Shown here piece after piece: positions 27,387-35,108 of a stretch of DNA of 64,000 nucleotides. Each line of letters starts with the position of its first letter. The stretch's first letter is position 1. The notes under the pieces were generated by a model. The model was not told the DNA's origin, ran no database searches, and saw only the letters and a program-made list of their open reading frames with translations. The stretch is from Neobacillus mesonae (GTDB lineage: Bacteria > Bacillota > Bacilli > Paenibacillales > Paenibacillaceae): contig JAMBOW010000010.1 of the NCBI GenBank assembly GCA_023715865.1, positions 62,001-126,000 of the forward strand, given 5' to 3'. A program made the translations under genes and the position numbers.

Positions 27387-28523
27387 TTAATCCCGCTTAC
27401 GGCCAGCCATTTGCTGCCATACCGTTCCGGCTGCCTGCTCTCCGGACTCAATCCGTTCAAGTGCCATTTTTGCCTGCAGGCTGACTTCAAACTCAGGATC
27501 CTCTGCTGCAATTTCTAGAGCATCTTTGGCTTCTTCCGTACCTACTTCATATAAGAAACGGGCTGCACGCCAGCGTACAAGCTTGCTTGTATCCTTAAGC
27601 GCCGTAATCATAACGGGTGTTGCCTCTGAATCGCCGATATCCGACAAAGTGTCTCCTGCAGTCCGGCGTACGGCAGGGGATTTATCCTGCATGGCTTCAT
27701 ATAATAGCTCCTGAGCTTCCGGTGTCTTAAGATCACCCAGGTAGACGACAGCAAGACGCCGAGTTTGCATTTTATCGTCTTTCAGCGCAGTGTGAATCAG
27801 ATCGATTCGTTCCGCTGTAGGCTCCATTTGATCAAGCGCAGCATAACGAACACGCCAGTCCTCGTTTTGAAGAGCAGACCGTATTTCTTCATCCGTAAGA
27901 TCCCGGCGCTGCTCGACAAATTCTTCTTGATTGGTACCATGGGCAATAGCTTGTTCAATCACTTTTTGGAGTCTTTCCGGAGGAAAGGCAGCTTCAAGCT
28001 CTTGTTCAACCTCTCGAGCTATATCAGGCAGTTCTCCATAACGCACACCATAATCGGTCAGCTTCCGCTCTTTGATCAGCGTGGCAGATGCGACTTCTGT
28101 AACGGCTTTAACGAAACGGTCGGAGAGAGAAATACGTTCTTCTTGTCCGCCGGCTTTGACTCTGATTTGCATCGGCACTCCGCGGAAGAACTGGACAAAT
28201 ACCTGAGCTTCACCAAAATGCTCTCCGTCTGCCTGATCCGTCTCAGCCCACTGAAGCTGCGCTCCTTCTTGACCCATCCTTTCCTGGACTTCACCAAGGA
28301 TGGCGGTCCAGTCAGCATTCCCTTTACGGTCAAGTGCAACAAATCCAGCGGTATGGAATACACTTTTTACACCGGGAATGTGAAGCATTTGACGGATGAA
28401 GGCAGGAGCAGAGCGCTCATTATCAAGTGTATATGTTCGACGAATGCCTGCCTCAAGCTGCTCATCAAGATGCAGCATCATTGTATTGGGACTAGGGGTA
28501 GGCTCAATGGATATAATTTTCAT
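27387..28523 (-). CDS. CvfC-like conserved virulence factor (YpgR family)
   Basis: 378-residue cytosolic protein. The N-terminal 85 residues form a NifU N-terminal/Scaffold_Nfu-type domain (KIISIEPTPSPNTMMLHLD, PGVKSVFHTAGFVALDRKG) and the second half carries HEAT repeats (ALDQMEPTAERIDL, RRTAGDTLSDIGDSEATPV, RWRAARFLYEVGTEEAKDAL). This is the layout of CvfC in Staphylococcus and YpgR in Bacillus, for which a molecular role is not established. I start at the ATG at 28523 behind GGAGGTC; the longer in-frame start at 28568 is not supported. It is upstream of lysP but has a hairpin (AAAGGAAGA / TTCTTCCTTT) after it. Confidence 0.85.
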   Translation of the reverse strand: MKIISIEPTPSPNTMMLHLDEQLEAGIRRTYTLDNERSAPAFIRQMLHIPGVKSVFHTAGFVALDRKGNADWTAILGEVQERMGQEGAQLQWAETDQADGEHFGEAQVFVQFFRGVPMQIRVKAGGQEERISLSDRFVKAVTEVASATLIKERKLTDYGVRYGELPDIAREVEQELEAAFPPERLQKVIEQAIAHGTNQEEFVEQRRDLTDEEIRSALQNEDWRVRYAALDQMEPTAERIDLIHTALKDDKMQTRRLAVVYLGDLKTPEAQELLYEAMQDKSPAVRRTAGDTLSDIGDSEATPVMITALKDTSKLVRWRAARFLYEVGTEEAKDALEIAAEDPEFEVSLQAKMALERIESGEQAAGTVWQQMAGRKRD

Positions 28524-28690
28524 ATTGAATAAGACCTCCGTTCTATGTTCTTCGTTTATTGTAGCCAATTCACTCCCTTGTATTTAAAGGAAGAAGAGGC
28601 ACTGAACTCATTTGAAATTTGAGTGTACCTCATTATTGTACCTGAATAAACCGCTGGCTTCATCAATTTGATGCTTCTTTCTTTTGTTTA

Positions 28691-28721
28691 TTGAGAAATT
28701 GCGCGTTATTTATGCTATAAT
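28691..28721 (+). promoter_or_regulatory. Promoter of the ABC-F gene
   Basis: Extended -10 TGCTATAAT (TATAAT 28716-28721) with a possible -35 TTGAGA (28691-28696) at 19 bp. Gives a leader of about 130 nt. Nothing else is seen in 28524-28690. Confidence 0.6.
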
Positions 28722-28792
28722 ATGTTGCCATACGGGTAGAAAAAGGCTTACACTTTCTTGCCTTATCATTACCAGTTATATGAGGATTTTGC

Positions 28793-28840
28793 ATGGAATG
28801 TAAAAATCACAGGATGCATGAACAATTTAATTTTATATAA
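28793..28840 (+). CDS. Possible 15-residue leader peptide of the ABC-F gene
   Basis: Open frame of 15 codons (MECKNHRMHEQFNFI) behind GAGGA at 7 nt spacing. Its stop codon touches the ribosome binding site (AAAGGATGG) of the ABC-F gene, whose start lies 15 nt further. Translated leader peptides control several ABC-F antibiotic-resistance genes; here the peptide is only a candidate. Confidence 0.35.
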   Translation: MECKNHRMHEQFNFI

Positions 28841-28855
28841 AGGATGGTATGTTTA

Positions 28856-30481
28856 ATGATCAGTACAAGCGGCATAACGCTCCGCTACGGTAAACGTGCA
28901 CTTTTTGAAGATGTAAACATCAAGTTTACCCCAGGCAACTGCTACGGCCTCATCGGGGCTAATGGCGCAGGGAAATCCACGTTTTTGAAAATTTTGTCCG
29001 GAGAGATTGAAGCAAACCAAGGTGAAGTTCACATGACACCAGGCGAGCGGATGGCAGTGTTGAAGCAGAACCATTATGCTTATGATGAGTATCCGGTACT
29101 TGAAACAGTTATTATGGGCCACACCCGTCTTTACGAAATTATGAAGGAAAAAGATGCCCTCTATGCGAAATCTGATTTCTCAGAAGCGGATGGTCTCCGT
29201 GCGGGGGAGCTGGAAGGCGAGTTTGCTGAGCTTAACGGCTGGGATGCAGAACCAGATGCAGCTGCGCTTCTTATCGGCCTTGGCATTTCGCGTGAAATGC
29301 ATGAACAAAAAATGGCGGAACTGAGCGGTAACGAAAAGGTACGTGTACTCTTGGCACAAGCTTTGTTTGGTAACCCCAACAACCTGCTGCTCGATGAGCC
29401 TACCAACTATCTGGACTTGGAATCTATTCAGTGGCTTGAGAACTTCCTGATGGATTATGAAGGTACTGTAATTGTGGTATCCCATGACCGTCACTTCCTG
29501 AATAAAGTATGTACGCATATCGCGGATATTGACTTTGGTAAAATTCAGCTTTATGTAGGTAACTATGATTTCTGGTATGAATCCAGTCAGCTGGCGCTTG
29601 CGCTGCAGCGTGATGCGAACAAGAAAAAAGAAGAGAAGATGAAAGAACTTCAAGCGTTCATTCAGCGCTTCTCGGCTAACGCATCGAAGTCCAAACAGGC
29701 GACTTCCCGTAAGAAGCAGCTCGAAAAAATTCAGCTGGATGATATTCGTCCATCAAACCGTAAGTACCCGTTCATTAACTTCAAGCCGGAGCGTGAAGCA
29801 GGCAAACAGCTTCTGACGATTGACCGTCTGAGCAAATCGGTTGAAGATGAGAACGTATTGAACGAATTAAGTTTTGTTGTTAATAAAGGTGATAAGATCG
29901 CGTTTGTCGGACCAAACGGTTTGCCGAAATCGACTTTGTTCGAAGTGCTGATGGGTGAAACTGAAGCAGATGCGGGTGAATATGCATGGGGTGTAACTAC
30001 ATCGCAGGCGTACTTCCCGAAAGACAACTCCAAATATTTTGAGGGTGTTGACATGAACCTGGTTGAATGGCTGCGTCAGTATTCCAAGGATCAGGAAGAA
30101 ACCTTCCTGCGCGGATTCCTCGGACGCATGCTGTTCTCCGGTGAAGAAGCACTGAAAAAAGCCAGCGTGTTGTCCGGTGGTGAGAAGGTTCGCTGTATGC
30201 TGGCCAAAATGATGCTGAACGGCGCTAACGTTCTTATTCTTGATGAGCCGACGAATCACCTTGATCTAGAGTCCATTACAGCGCTGAACAACGGTTTGAT
30301 TGATTTTGATGGAACAATTCTGTTCACATCCCATGACCATCAGTTCATCCAAACGATTGCTAATCGTATTATCGAAATTACGCCGACAGGGGTAATCGAT
30401 CGTCAAATGAGCTATGATGAGTATCTCGAGAATGATGAAGTGAAGCAGCTGCGTGCACAAATGTATCCAGTTGAAGCCTAA
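28856..30481 (+). CDS. ABC-F ATPase, YkpA/YbiT type
   Basis: 541-residue soluble protein with two ABC domains and no membrane part, so a ribosome-associated ABC-F factor rather than a transporter. Domain 1 has an intact Walker A GANGAGKS (34-41) and Walker B NLLLDEPTN. The inter-domain linker contains KSKQATSRKKQLEKI, typical of the family. Domain 2 has signature VLSGGEK and Walker B LILDEPTNHLDLES, but its Walker A reads GPNGLPKS (352-359) with proline in place of the glycine before K358. Degenerate second Walker A motifs are also found in Bacillus YkpA. The ATG at 28856 is preferred over 28844 because AAAGGATGG overlaps the latter. Confidence 0.9.
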   Translation: MISTSGITLRYGKRALFEDVNIKFTPGNCYGLIGANGAGKSTFLKILSGEIEANQGEVHMTPGERMAVLKQNHYAYDEYPVLETVIMGHTRLYEIMKEKDALYAKSDFSEADGLRAGELEGEFAELNGWDAEPDAAALLIGLGISREMHEQKMAELSGNEKVRVLLAQALFGNPNNLLLDEPTNYLDLESIQWLENFLMDYEGTVIVVSHDRHFLNKVCTHIADIDFGKIQLYVGNYDFWYESSQLALALQRDANKKKEEKMKELQAFIQRFSANASKSKQATSRKKQLEKIQLDDIRPSNRKYPFINFKPEREAGKQLLTIDRLSKSVEDENVLNELSFVVNKGDKIAFVGPNGLPKSTLFEVLMGETEADAGEYAWGVTTSQAYFPKDNSKYFEGVDMNLVEWLRQYSKDQEETFLRGFLGRMLFSGEEALKKASVLSGGEKVRCMLAKMMLNGANVLILDEPTNHLDLESITALNNGLIDFDGTILFTSHDHQFIQTIANRIIEITPTGVIDRQMSYDEYLENDEVKQLRAQMYPVEA

Positions 30482-30495
30482 GATCTTTTAATATA

Positions 30496-30567
30496 AAAAG
30501 TCCGTATTCCAGCGAATGAATTGTTATGTACACGTTCTAACAATTCTTTCGGGAATACGGACTTTTT
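30496..30567 (+). terminator. Terminator after the ABC-F gene
   Basis: AAAAGTCCGTATTCC / GGAATACGGACTTTT with an inner TTGTTA / TAACAA helix and T-tract; may also serve the minus-strand gene at 30611. Confidence 0.88.
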
Positions 30568-30610
30568 GCGTTCAGCCAGCGGCACGCGGTTAGATCAAGA
30601 AGGACCAATA

Positions 30611-30796
30611 TTATGATCCGCCTGTGCGACGACGCTGATTGTTTGGTTTTTTGTTGTTTTGGCTTGTTAATTTTTTTGTGCTGTTATTTTGGAAGCCGCC
30701 GCCGCGGTTTCCAGCGTTCTGTTCTTTCTTTTGTGCCAGCTTTTGTTTAACTGCATCAGCTAAGCTAATTTTGCGCGGTTCATTATTTTCGCTCAT
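30611..30796 (-). CDS. Small basic protein of unknown function
   Basis: 61-residue hydrophilic protein: a short helix (ISLADAVKQKLAQKKEQ) followed by an Asn/Lys/Arg/Gly-rich, probably disordered tail ending KKPNNQRRRTGGS. AGGAGGGAC lies 7 nt before the ATG at 30796, which supports this start over upstream ones. The composition suggests nucleic-acid or ribosome contact, but this is inference. No family recognised. Confidence 0.6.
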   Translation of the reverse strand: MSENNEPRKISLADAVKQKLAQKKEQNAGNRGGGFQNNSTKKLTSQNNKKPNNQRRRTGGS

Positions 30797-30966
30797 GTAT
30801 ATAGTCCCTCCTCTGTGCTCAAGAATCCATTTGCCCGGTTGAATTCTTATGTAAGTATACACAACAATTCATCTTAATTTTATACGTTTTTAAATCCTCA
30901 AACAAGGGAAAGAATAGGTTAGAGCAAACGAAATACAAATCTCATTTTTGCACTAGTGAAATAAAG

Positions 30967-31126
30967 TTTCGTTAGACTTATAGCACTGCCATAAAGCAAC
31001 ACTGTTTCGTTAACCCCACAGCAATGCCGCTTGGCAACACTGTTTCTATAGACCCACACGGCACCGGTTTGGTAACATGATGAAACGATTGTTTAGACTA
31101 TAACGCGTGCTTGTAAGGCCGGATGA
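30967..31126 (+). repeat. 38-bp tandem direct repeat, about four copies
   Basis: Copies at 30967-31004, 31005-31042 and 31043-31080 abut; a fourth degenerate one at 31089-31126 follows an 8-bp insert. Copies 1 and 2 share TTTCGTTA at the start and GCAACACTG at the end; copy 3 begins TTTC and keeps the PyTTTGGTAACA-like end. They fill most of the 450-bp gap before the CDF gene. The rest of 30797-31248 shows no other feature. Confidence 0.7.
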
Positions 31127-31248
31127 AGTGTTCGTAAGGTATGTTCAAATACTTCATTCTTTGTAGAGTGAGCCAGTAATTTACTACATACATTAGTAAT
31201 GCGACTCTCGCTTACGTCTACGCAGCAAAAAAAGGAGTGTCATTTCGG

Positions 31249-32124
31249 TTGAACGCATATGAAGATATTAAGAAGGGGGAGCGCGGGGCATGGATCAGCA
31301 TCGCTGCTTACCTCGTACTGTCCGCTTTTAAGCTCTTTTGCGGCTTTGCATTTAATTCAAGTGCTCTAAAGGCTGACGGATTTAACAACTTAACGGATAT
31401 CGTTGCCTCGATTGCGGTGCTGATCGGGCTGAAAATCTCTCGGAAGCCGCCGGATTCGGATCATGCCTATGGTCATTTCCGAGCGGAAACGGTTGCTGCA
31501 CTTGTAGCCTCATTTATTATGGCAATGGTCGGTATTCAAGTGTTAATCGATGCAGGCAGTTCCTTCTTTGAAGGAACAAAAGCGGTGCCGAATGTATGGT
31601 CTGCGGCGGTTGCAGCCGTAGCTGCGGTTGTGATGATCGGAGTGTATATGTATAACCGCAAATTAGCCAAGCAAATTAAAAGTCAGGCCCTGATGGCTGC
31701 TGCCAAGGATAATTTGTCGGATGCATTTGTCAGTGTCGGTGCAGCTATAGGGGTTATTGGTGCCCAGTTTGGCTTGCCATGGATGGATACGGTCGCGGCA
31801 TTTATTGTAGGTATACTGATTTGTAAGACAGCATGGGATATTTTTAGTGAGTCGACACATAGTTTGACAGATGGATTTGATGAGGATCAGCTGCACGATT
31901 TAAGAACGACAGTAGCCAGAACTCCCGGTGTGCAAGGTATTAAGGATGTAAAAGCCAGATTGTATGGAAGCCATGTCATGGTGGACGTCGTCGTAGAAGT
32001 GAATGCGGATCTAAGTATTGTAGAAGGGCATCAGATCAGCGATACAATCGAGGAGAATATGCGAAGACATCATAATATTATGCATGTTCATGTCCATGTG
32101 GAGCCAAAGGAAGCTCAAATTTAA
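31249..32124 (+). CDS. Cation diffusion facilitator (probable Mn/Zn efflux)
   Basis: 291-residue transporter with six predicted helices and a cytoplasmic C-terminal domain. Metal-site motifs: KADGFNNLTD in helix 2 and KDNLSDAFVS in helix 5 (DxxxD type); the first differs from the HxxxD of zinc transporters, which with PPDSDHAYGHFRAE resembles the Mn(II) exporters MneP/MneS. The TTG at 31249 sits 11 nt behind AAAGGAG, while the GTG at 31237 overlaps it. The C-terminus VHVHVEPKEAQI is His-rich. No yybP-ykoY riboswitch is seen upstream. Confidence 0.85.
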   Translation: MNAYEDIKKGERGAWISIAAYLVLSAFKLFCGFAFNSSALKADGFNNLTDIVASIAVLIGLKISRKPPDSDHAYGHFRAETVAALVASFIMAMVGIQVLIDAGSSFFEGTKAVPNVWSAAVAAVAAVVMIGVYMYNRKLAKQIKSQALMAAAKDNLSDAFVSVGAAIGVIGAQFGLPWMDTVAAFIVGILICKTAWDIFSESTHSLTDGFDEDQLHDLRTTVARTPGVQGIKDVKARLYGSHVMVDVVVEVNADLSIVEGHQISDTIEENMRRHHNIMHVHVHVEPKEAQI

Positions 32125-32130
32125 TCTATA

Positions 32131-32195
32131 AACAAAATAAGAGGGAGCTCCTCTCTGTCAAAGATGACAGCAGATCGAGCTCCCTCTTGTTTTAT
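32131..32195. terminator. Bidirectional terminator
   Basis: AAGAGGGAGCTC / GAGCTCCCTCTT with A- and T-tracts between the CDF gene and the minus-strand secreted protein gene. Confidence 0.88.
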
Positions 32196-32204
32196 GTTAT
32201 GGGA

Positions 32205-32615
32205 TTACATCATCCCCATATTGACCCATCCAAGGCCTTTCCAAGTGTAAATTTCTACCCATACATCTCCAGTATTCAGATCTGTAACTCGGTCACCTGT
32301 AACGGAAACGTACTGAGGACTTAGTGCTCCGAAAGGAGTGCCGTTAGGAGCATCATAGAAATAAGTAACCCTATTCAGTTCTAGTGGCAAAAGAGGAAGG
32401 TCGATTCCATCTCCTGGGGCAACAATGGGTTCACCGTATACATTGTCAGATACAGTTCCATCTGTATTTGTGTTGCCGTCAACGCTTACAGAAATCGTCG
32501 ATGGAGTTTCGGTTTCTGTCGTTTCTGTAGCTGGAGTAACCTCTTGTGCGCTGGCTGCTGCTGCCAAGGAAGCTGTTAGAGCGAGTGCTGCGGTAAAGCT
32601 GATCATTTTTTTCAT
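32205..32615 (-). CDS. Small secreted protein with SH3-like C-terminus
   Basis: 136 residues. Signal peptide KKMISFTAALALTASLAAAASA, Thr/Glu-rich linker (about 24-45), then a beta-rich part (VTYFYDAPNGTPFGALSPQYV, DVWVEIYTWKGLGWVNMG) like a bacterial SH3 domain, which often binds cell wall. AAGGAGG precedes the ATG. A candidate sigma-B promoter lies 50-75 nt upstream, linking it to the stress genes around. Confidence 0.7.
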   Translation of the reverse strand: MKKMISFTAALALTASLAAAASAQEVTPATETTETETPSTISVSVDGNTNTDGTVSDNVYGEPIVAPGDGIDLPLLPLELNRVTYFYDAPNGTPFGALSPQYVSVTGDRVTDLNTGDVWVEIYTWKGLGWVNMGMM

Positions 32616-32663
32616 TTGGAATTTCCTCCTTAGGATTATGTAGTTGCTGTGTATGCCTTATCA

Positions 32664-32690
32664 ATAACCAGGCAAGTTAGGTTATGAAAC
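32664..32690 (-). promoter_or_regulatory. Candidate sigma-B promoter of the SH3-like protein gene
   Basis: On the minus strand GTTTCA, 15-bp spacer, GGTTAT (consensus GTTTAA-N12-15-GGGTAT). A TATAAT is also present slightly upstream, so sigma-A use is possible. Confidence 0.4.
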
Positions 32691-32792
32691 ACAAATTATA
32701 ACAATAATTTCATTATTTATCCAAAGAACATTTACCTAGTACTTAAAATGATTCTTTAGTATCGTTTGCTACTTCTTATTTTTTAAAAGCAC

Positions 32793-32858
32793 AAAAAAAC
32801 CTTGCTGGATTAAGACTGTTTTCATAGATATACAGTCTTGCTGCAGCAAGGTTTTTTG
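32793..32858 (-). terminator. Terminator after the small membrane gene
   Basis: CCTTGCTG / CAGCAAGG outer stem and AAGACTGT / ACAGTCTT inner stem with T-tract on either strand; serves the minus-strand gene ending at 32905. The gap 32691-32792 shows nothing else. Confidence 0.8.
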
Positions 32859-32904
32859 GTCATTTTAGACTACGTATTTTATTGTTGTCTCACAGCTTGT
32901 CCGG

Positions 32905-33069
32905 TTAACGCGATCGACTTCTTCCGAAGAAGAGAGAAATGACAAACAATACAAGGAAAATAAAGAACAAGACTTTTGCGATCGATGCAGCAGCTTCAAC
33001 AATACCGAAGAAACCGAAGATACCGGCTACAACTGCTACGATAAGAAAAATAAGAGTCCATTTTAGCAT
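32905..33069 (-). CDS. Small DUF1328/Lmo0937-type membrane protein
   Basis: 54-residue protein of two membrane helices ([17 protein letters not shown] and [19 protein letters not shown]) ending in the basic RSRSR. It matches the size and pattern of small stress-induced membrane proteins of the DUF1328 type ([16 protein letters not shown]). GGTGAACTACTATG at the start. A good sigma-B promoter lies about 80-100 nt upstream. Confidence 0.8.
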   Translation of the reverse strand: MLKWTLIFLIVAVVAGIFGFFGIVEAAASIAKVLFFIFLVLFVISLFFGRSRSR

Positions 33070-33146
33070 AGTAGTTCACCCTTTCCGTTTTGGCAGAGGT
33101 ACGATGATTGTCGTTATCGTTATCGTTCCTCGTGTGTAGTTGTCAT

Positions 33147-33171
33147 TAACCCGTAACATTTAGACCGAAAC
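33147..33171 (-). promoter_or_regulatory. Candidate sigma-B promoter of the DUF1328-type gene
   Basis: Minus strand GTTTCG (33171-33166), 13-bp spacer, GGGTTA (33152-33147). Confidence 0.6.
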
Positions 33172-33255
33172 AAATACGGCAGCTAGAAGATATTGTCTCA
33201 AATTTTCTTTCAAATAATACGCATTGAAAACTGTTTTTAACTTTTTATAGAGTTT

Positions 33256-33281
33256 GTTTCGAGGGCGGAAAGGCCGGGTAA
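33256..33281 (+). promoter_or_regulatory. Candidate sigma-B promoter of the DUF948 gene
   Basis: GTTTCG (33256-33261), 14-bp spacer, GGGTAA (33276-33281), about 48 nt before the start codon. Confidence 0.65.
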
Positions 33282-33328
33282 CTATGGAATAACACACTTT
33301 AAACAAGAGCGAAAGAGAGGTTGTTCCC

Positions 33329-33829
33329 ATGATAGAAGTTAGTGTTCTTATTATTGCCATAGCATTTGCGGTCCTCGTTGTATTCCTGATTAAGACCTTA
33401 AAGACGGTTCAAGTATCTCTCGACAATGTGTCGAAGACGCTTCAGGAAGTTCGGGGAACGATTGACGAGCTGGGTTATGAAGTGAAGCAAACTGTTCGGC
33501 ATGCTAACGACATTACAGCTGATGTAGAACATAAGATGAAGCAGATTGATCCAGTTGTCACATCAGTAAAGAACTTAGGAGAGATTCTAACCGAGGTAAC
33601 AGACGCGGCCAAACAAGTGTCGACAACACTTATGAATAAGCTACAGAAGAAAAAAGAGGGTAATACCGTTACAGCATCAGGCAGAGCAGGCGATACTAGC
33701 TATACCAAAGCGCTGCCTTCACCAGGCATGACGACGCCGACCCTGGCTCACCATGATAACGTGTCATCTAAGAAATGGTTGAATTATGTAGACATCGCAG
33801 CTGATACATGGAGTAGATTCCGCAAGTAG
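33329..33829 (+). CDS. DUF948 membrane-anchored stress protein (YtxG-like)
   Basis: 166 residues: an N-terminal membrane helix (VSVLIIAIAFAVLVVFLI) and a long coiled-coil with heptads (VQVSLDNVSKTLQEVRGTID, VTDAAKQVSTTLMNKLQKKK), then a flexible tail. This is the DUF948/YtxG pattern, whose Bacillus member is a general stress protein. AGAGAGG precedes the ATG, and a sigma-B promoter lies just upstream. The next gene follows after 63 nt and may be co-transcribed. Confidence 0.8.
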   Translation: MIEVSVLIIAIAFAVLVVFLIKTLKTVQVSLDNVSKTLQEVRGTIDELGYEVKQTVRHANDITADVEHKMKQIDPVVTSVKNLGEILTEVTDAAKQVSTTLMNKLQKKKEGNTVTASGRAGDTSYTKALPSPGMTTPTLAHHDNVSSKKWLNYVDIAADTWSRFRK

Positions 33830-33892
33830 AATAGTCGCATTAATCCTGCTTAAAATGGTGCAGCGCATGGAGAAGAAGAAAGGGTGAGGTCT

Positions 33893-34399
33893 ATGTTACA
33901 AATGGCTTTATTAATGCTGGTGTTAACATCTCCCTTTTCCGTTCAACCGGCAGCTGATCCTGCTGTTGTAGGGCAAGGGAGCTCCACAGCAGAGCTTGCA
34001 TATATTCAATCAGAAGAGGCTTTTTCTTACGAAACGGTGAATGATGTTTCTTTATATGATACGGAAGCAGATCTTATTGCCAGTCACGGTCAGCCACTGA
34101 GACTTCAAGAAGACCGACTGCTTGGCAGTACAGAATATATCTACAATGATATGCTTGTTGGTATAAACAATGGCATCGTGTGCTATGTACGGGTTAATAA
34201 AGATGCAGCTTACTTGAAGGTAAATAACGATTATATGGAGATGACACCTGAGAGTATAAAAGAAGCATTAGGAGAGCCCGATTTTGTTGCAGATGATGGC
34301 GAGGTTTATATTAGAGATCATCATGCTATAAAGGTGTACTTAAATCCAGATAACGGTAAGTTACAGCATGTGGAATTCTTTGACGATTTTACTTCGTAA
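33893..34399 (+). CDS. Secreted protein of unknown function
   Basis: 168 residues with a signal peptide (LQMALLMLVLTSPFSVQPAA). The mature part has a repeated motif pair: DLIASHGQPLRLQEDRLLGSTEYIYNDMLVGI and SIKEALGEPDFVADDGEVYI, in which a G-x-P turn precedes a beta hairpin, as in outer-surface SmpA/BamE-like folds; this is only a resemblance. The ATG at 33893 lies 8 nt behind AAAGGG. Downstream of the DUF948 gene in the stress island. Confidence 0.6.
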   Translation: MLQMALLMLVLTSPFSVQPAADPAVVGQGSSTAELAYIQSEEAFSYETVNDVSLYDTEADLIASHGQPLRLQEDRLLGSTEYIYNDMLVGINNGIVCYVRVNKDAAYLKVNNDYMEMTPESIKEALGEPDFVADDGEVYIRDHHAIKVYLNPDNGKLQHVEFFDDFTS

Positions 34400-34407
34400 A
34401 AATAATT

Positions 34408-34432
34408 GTTTCACTTATTGGAGCATGGGTTA
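34408..34432 (+). promoter_or_regulatory. Candidate sigma-B promoter of the YflT-like gene
   Basis: GTTTCA (34408-34413), 13-bp spacer, GGGTTA (34427-34432), about 42 nt before the start codon. Confidence 0.6.
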
Positions 34433-34473
34433 ATGAATAATAGTTGAATTATCTGAAAAGGAGCGTGAATGCC

Positions 34474-34818
34474 ATGAGTACTACAAATGAAAAGGCTTAT
34501 GCAAAAGTAGTTGAGAACGGAATTCAAGCTGTTGAGGCCGCGAAAGAGCTTCGCCTGACCGGATATATGACTAATAATATTTTTGTTTTGGCACATGATC
34601 AGGATCGAACAGATCGAATAGCGGATAAGGCGGATGCCAAAGAGATTGGCATCAAAGAAGAAGGGATGTTTGACTCCCTTGCAAATTTATTCCGCTCTCG
34701 AGGAGATGAGCTCCGTGCCAAAATCGTTTCGATGGGCTATACGGAAGCGGAGGCTGATTATTACGAAAAAGAATTGGACAAAGGAAAAGTGCTTGTTATC
34801 GCCAAGCGAGACGAGTAA
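34474..34818 (+). CDS. General stress protein 17M-like (YflT domain)
   Basis: 114 residues, cytosolic. The N-terminus AKVVENGIQAVEAAKEL-RLTGYMTNNIFVLAHD is that of heat-induced stress proteins with a YflT domain, known members of the Bacillus sigma-B regulon; the tail YTEAEADYYEKELDKGKVLVIAK is also typical. The ATG at 34474 follows AAAAGGAGCG; an upstream in-frame ATG at 34444 precedes that site. A sigma-B promoter fits its expected control. Confidence 0.88.
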   Translation: MSTTNEKAYAKVVENGIQAVEAAKELRLTGYMTNNIFVLAHDQDRTDRIADKADAKEIGIKEEGMFDSLANLFRSRGDELRAKIVSMGYTEAEADYYEKELDKGKVLVIAKRDE

Positions 34819-34860
34819 AGACTTGCTTAATAAATTTGGAAAAATTATATAGTTTGAGGA

Positions 34861-34889
34861 AAGGAATGGGACTATAAGTCCCATTCCTT
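34861..34889. terminator. Hairpin after the YflT-like gene
   Basis: Perfect 13-bp stem AAGGAATGGGACT / AGTCCCATTCCTT with ATA loop. It lacks a proper T-tract, so termination is likely but not certain. The following 34890-35108 has a TATAAT at 35042 but no good -35; no other feature seen. Confidence 0.55.
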
Positions 34890-35108
34890 CTGTGCGTTTA
34901 AAGAAAAGCTATGAAAAATTTATGAAGAAGCACAGAATCTATCATTCTCAAAGCGACCGTTCTTTATAATAGAAAATAATAGGAGTAGTACCATTTTACC
35001 TATTTACTTTTATTGGGACTGCCGAGAGGTGTAAATCATTGTATAATCATTGTTAATGGAATTTAATTGTTAATTTCTTATTTGGCTTCTTACAAAAAGG
35101 AGAGGGCT

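Noticed and set aside
27765-28532. Plus-strand open frame of 255 codons opposite the CvfC-like gene
   Set aside because: The minus-strand protein has Nfu-type and HEAT features; the plus frame has low-complexity Phe/Cys/Arg composition without ribosome site.
30967-31126. Repeat cluster as a CRISPR array
   Set aside because: Copies abut without spacers and diverge from each other; no cas genes are present.
30797-31248. yybP-ykoY manganese riboswitch before the CDF gene
   Set aside because: The conserved loop sequences of that class are not found; the region is taken up by the 38-bp repeat.
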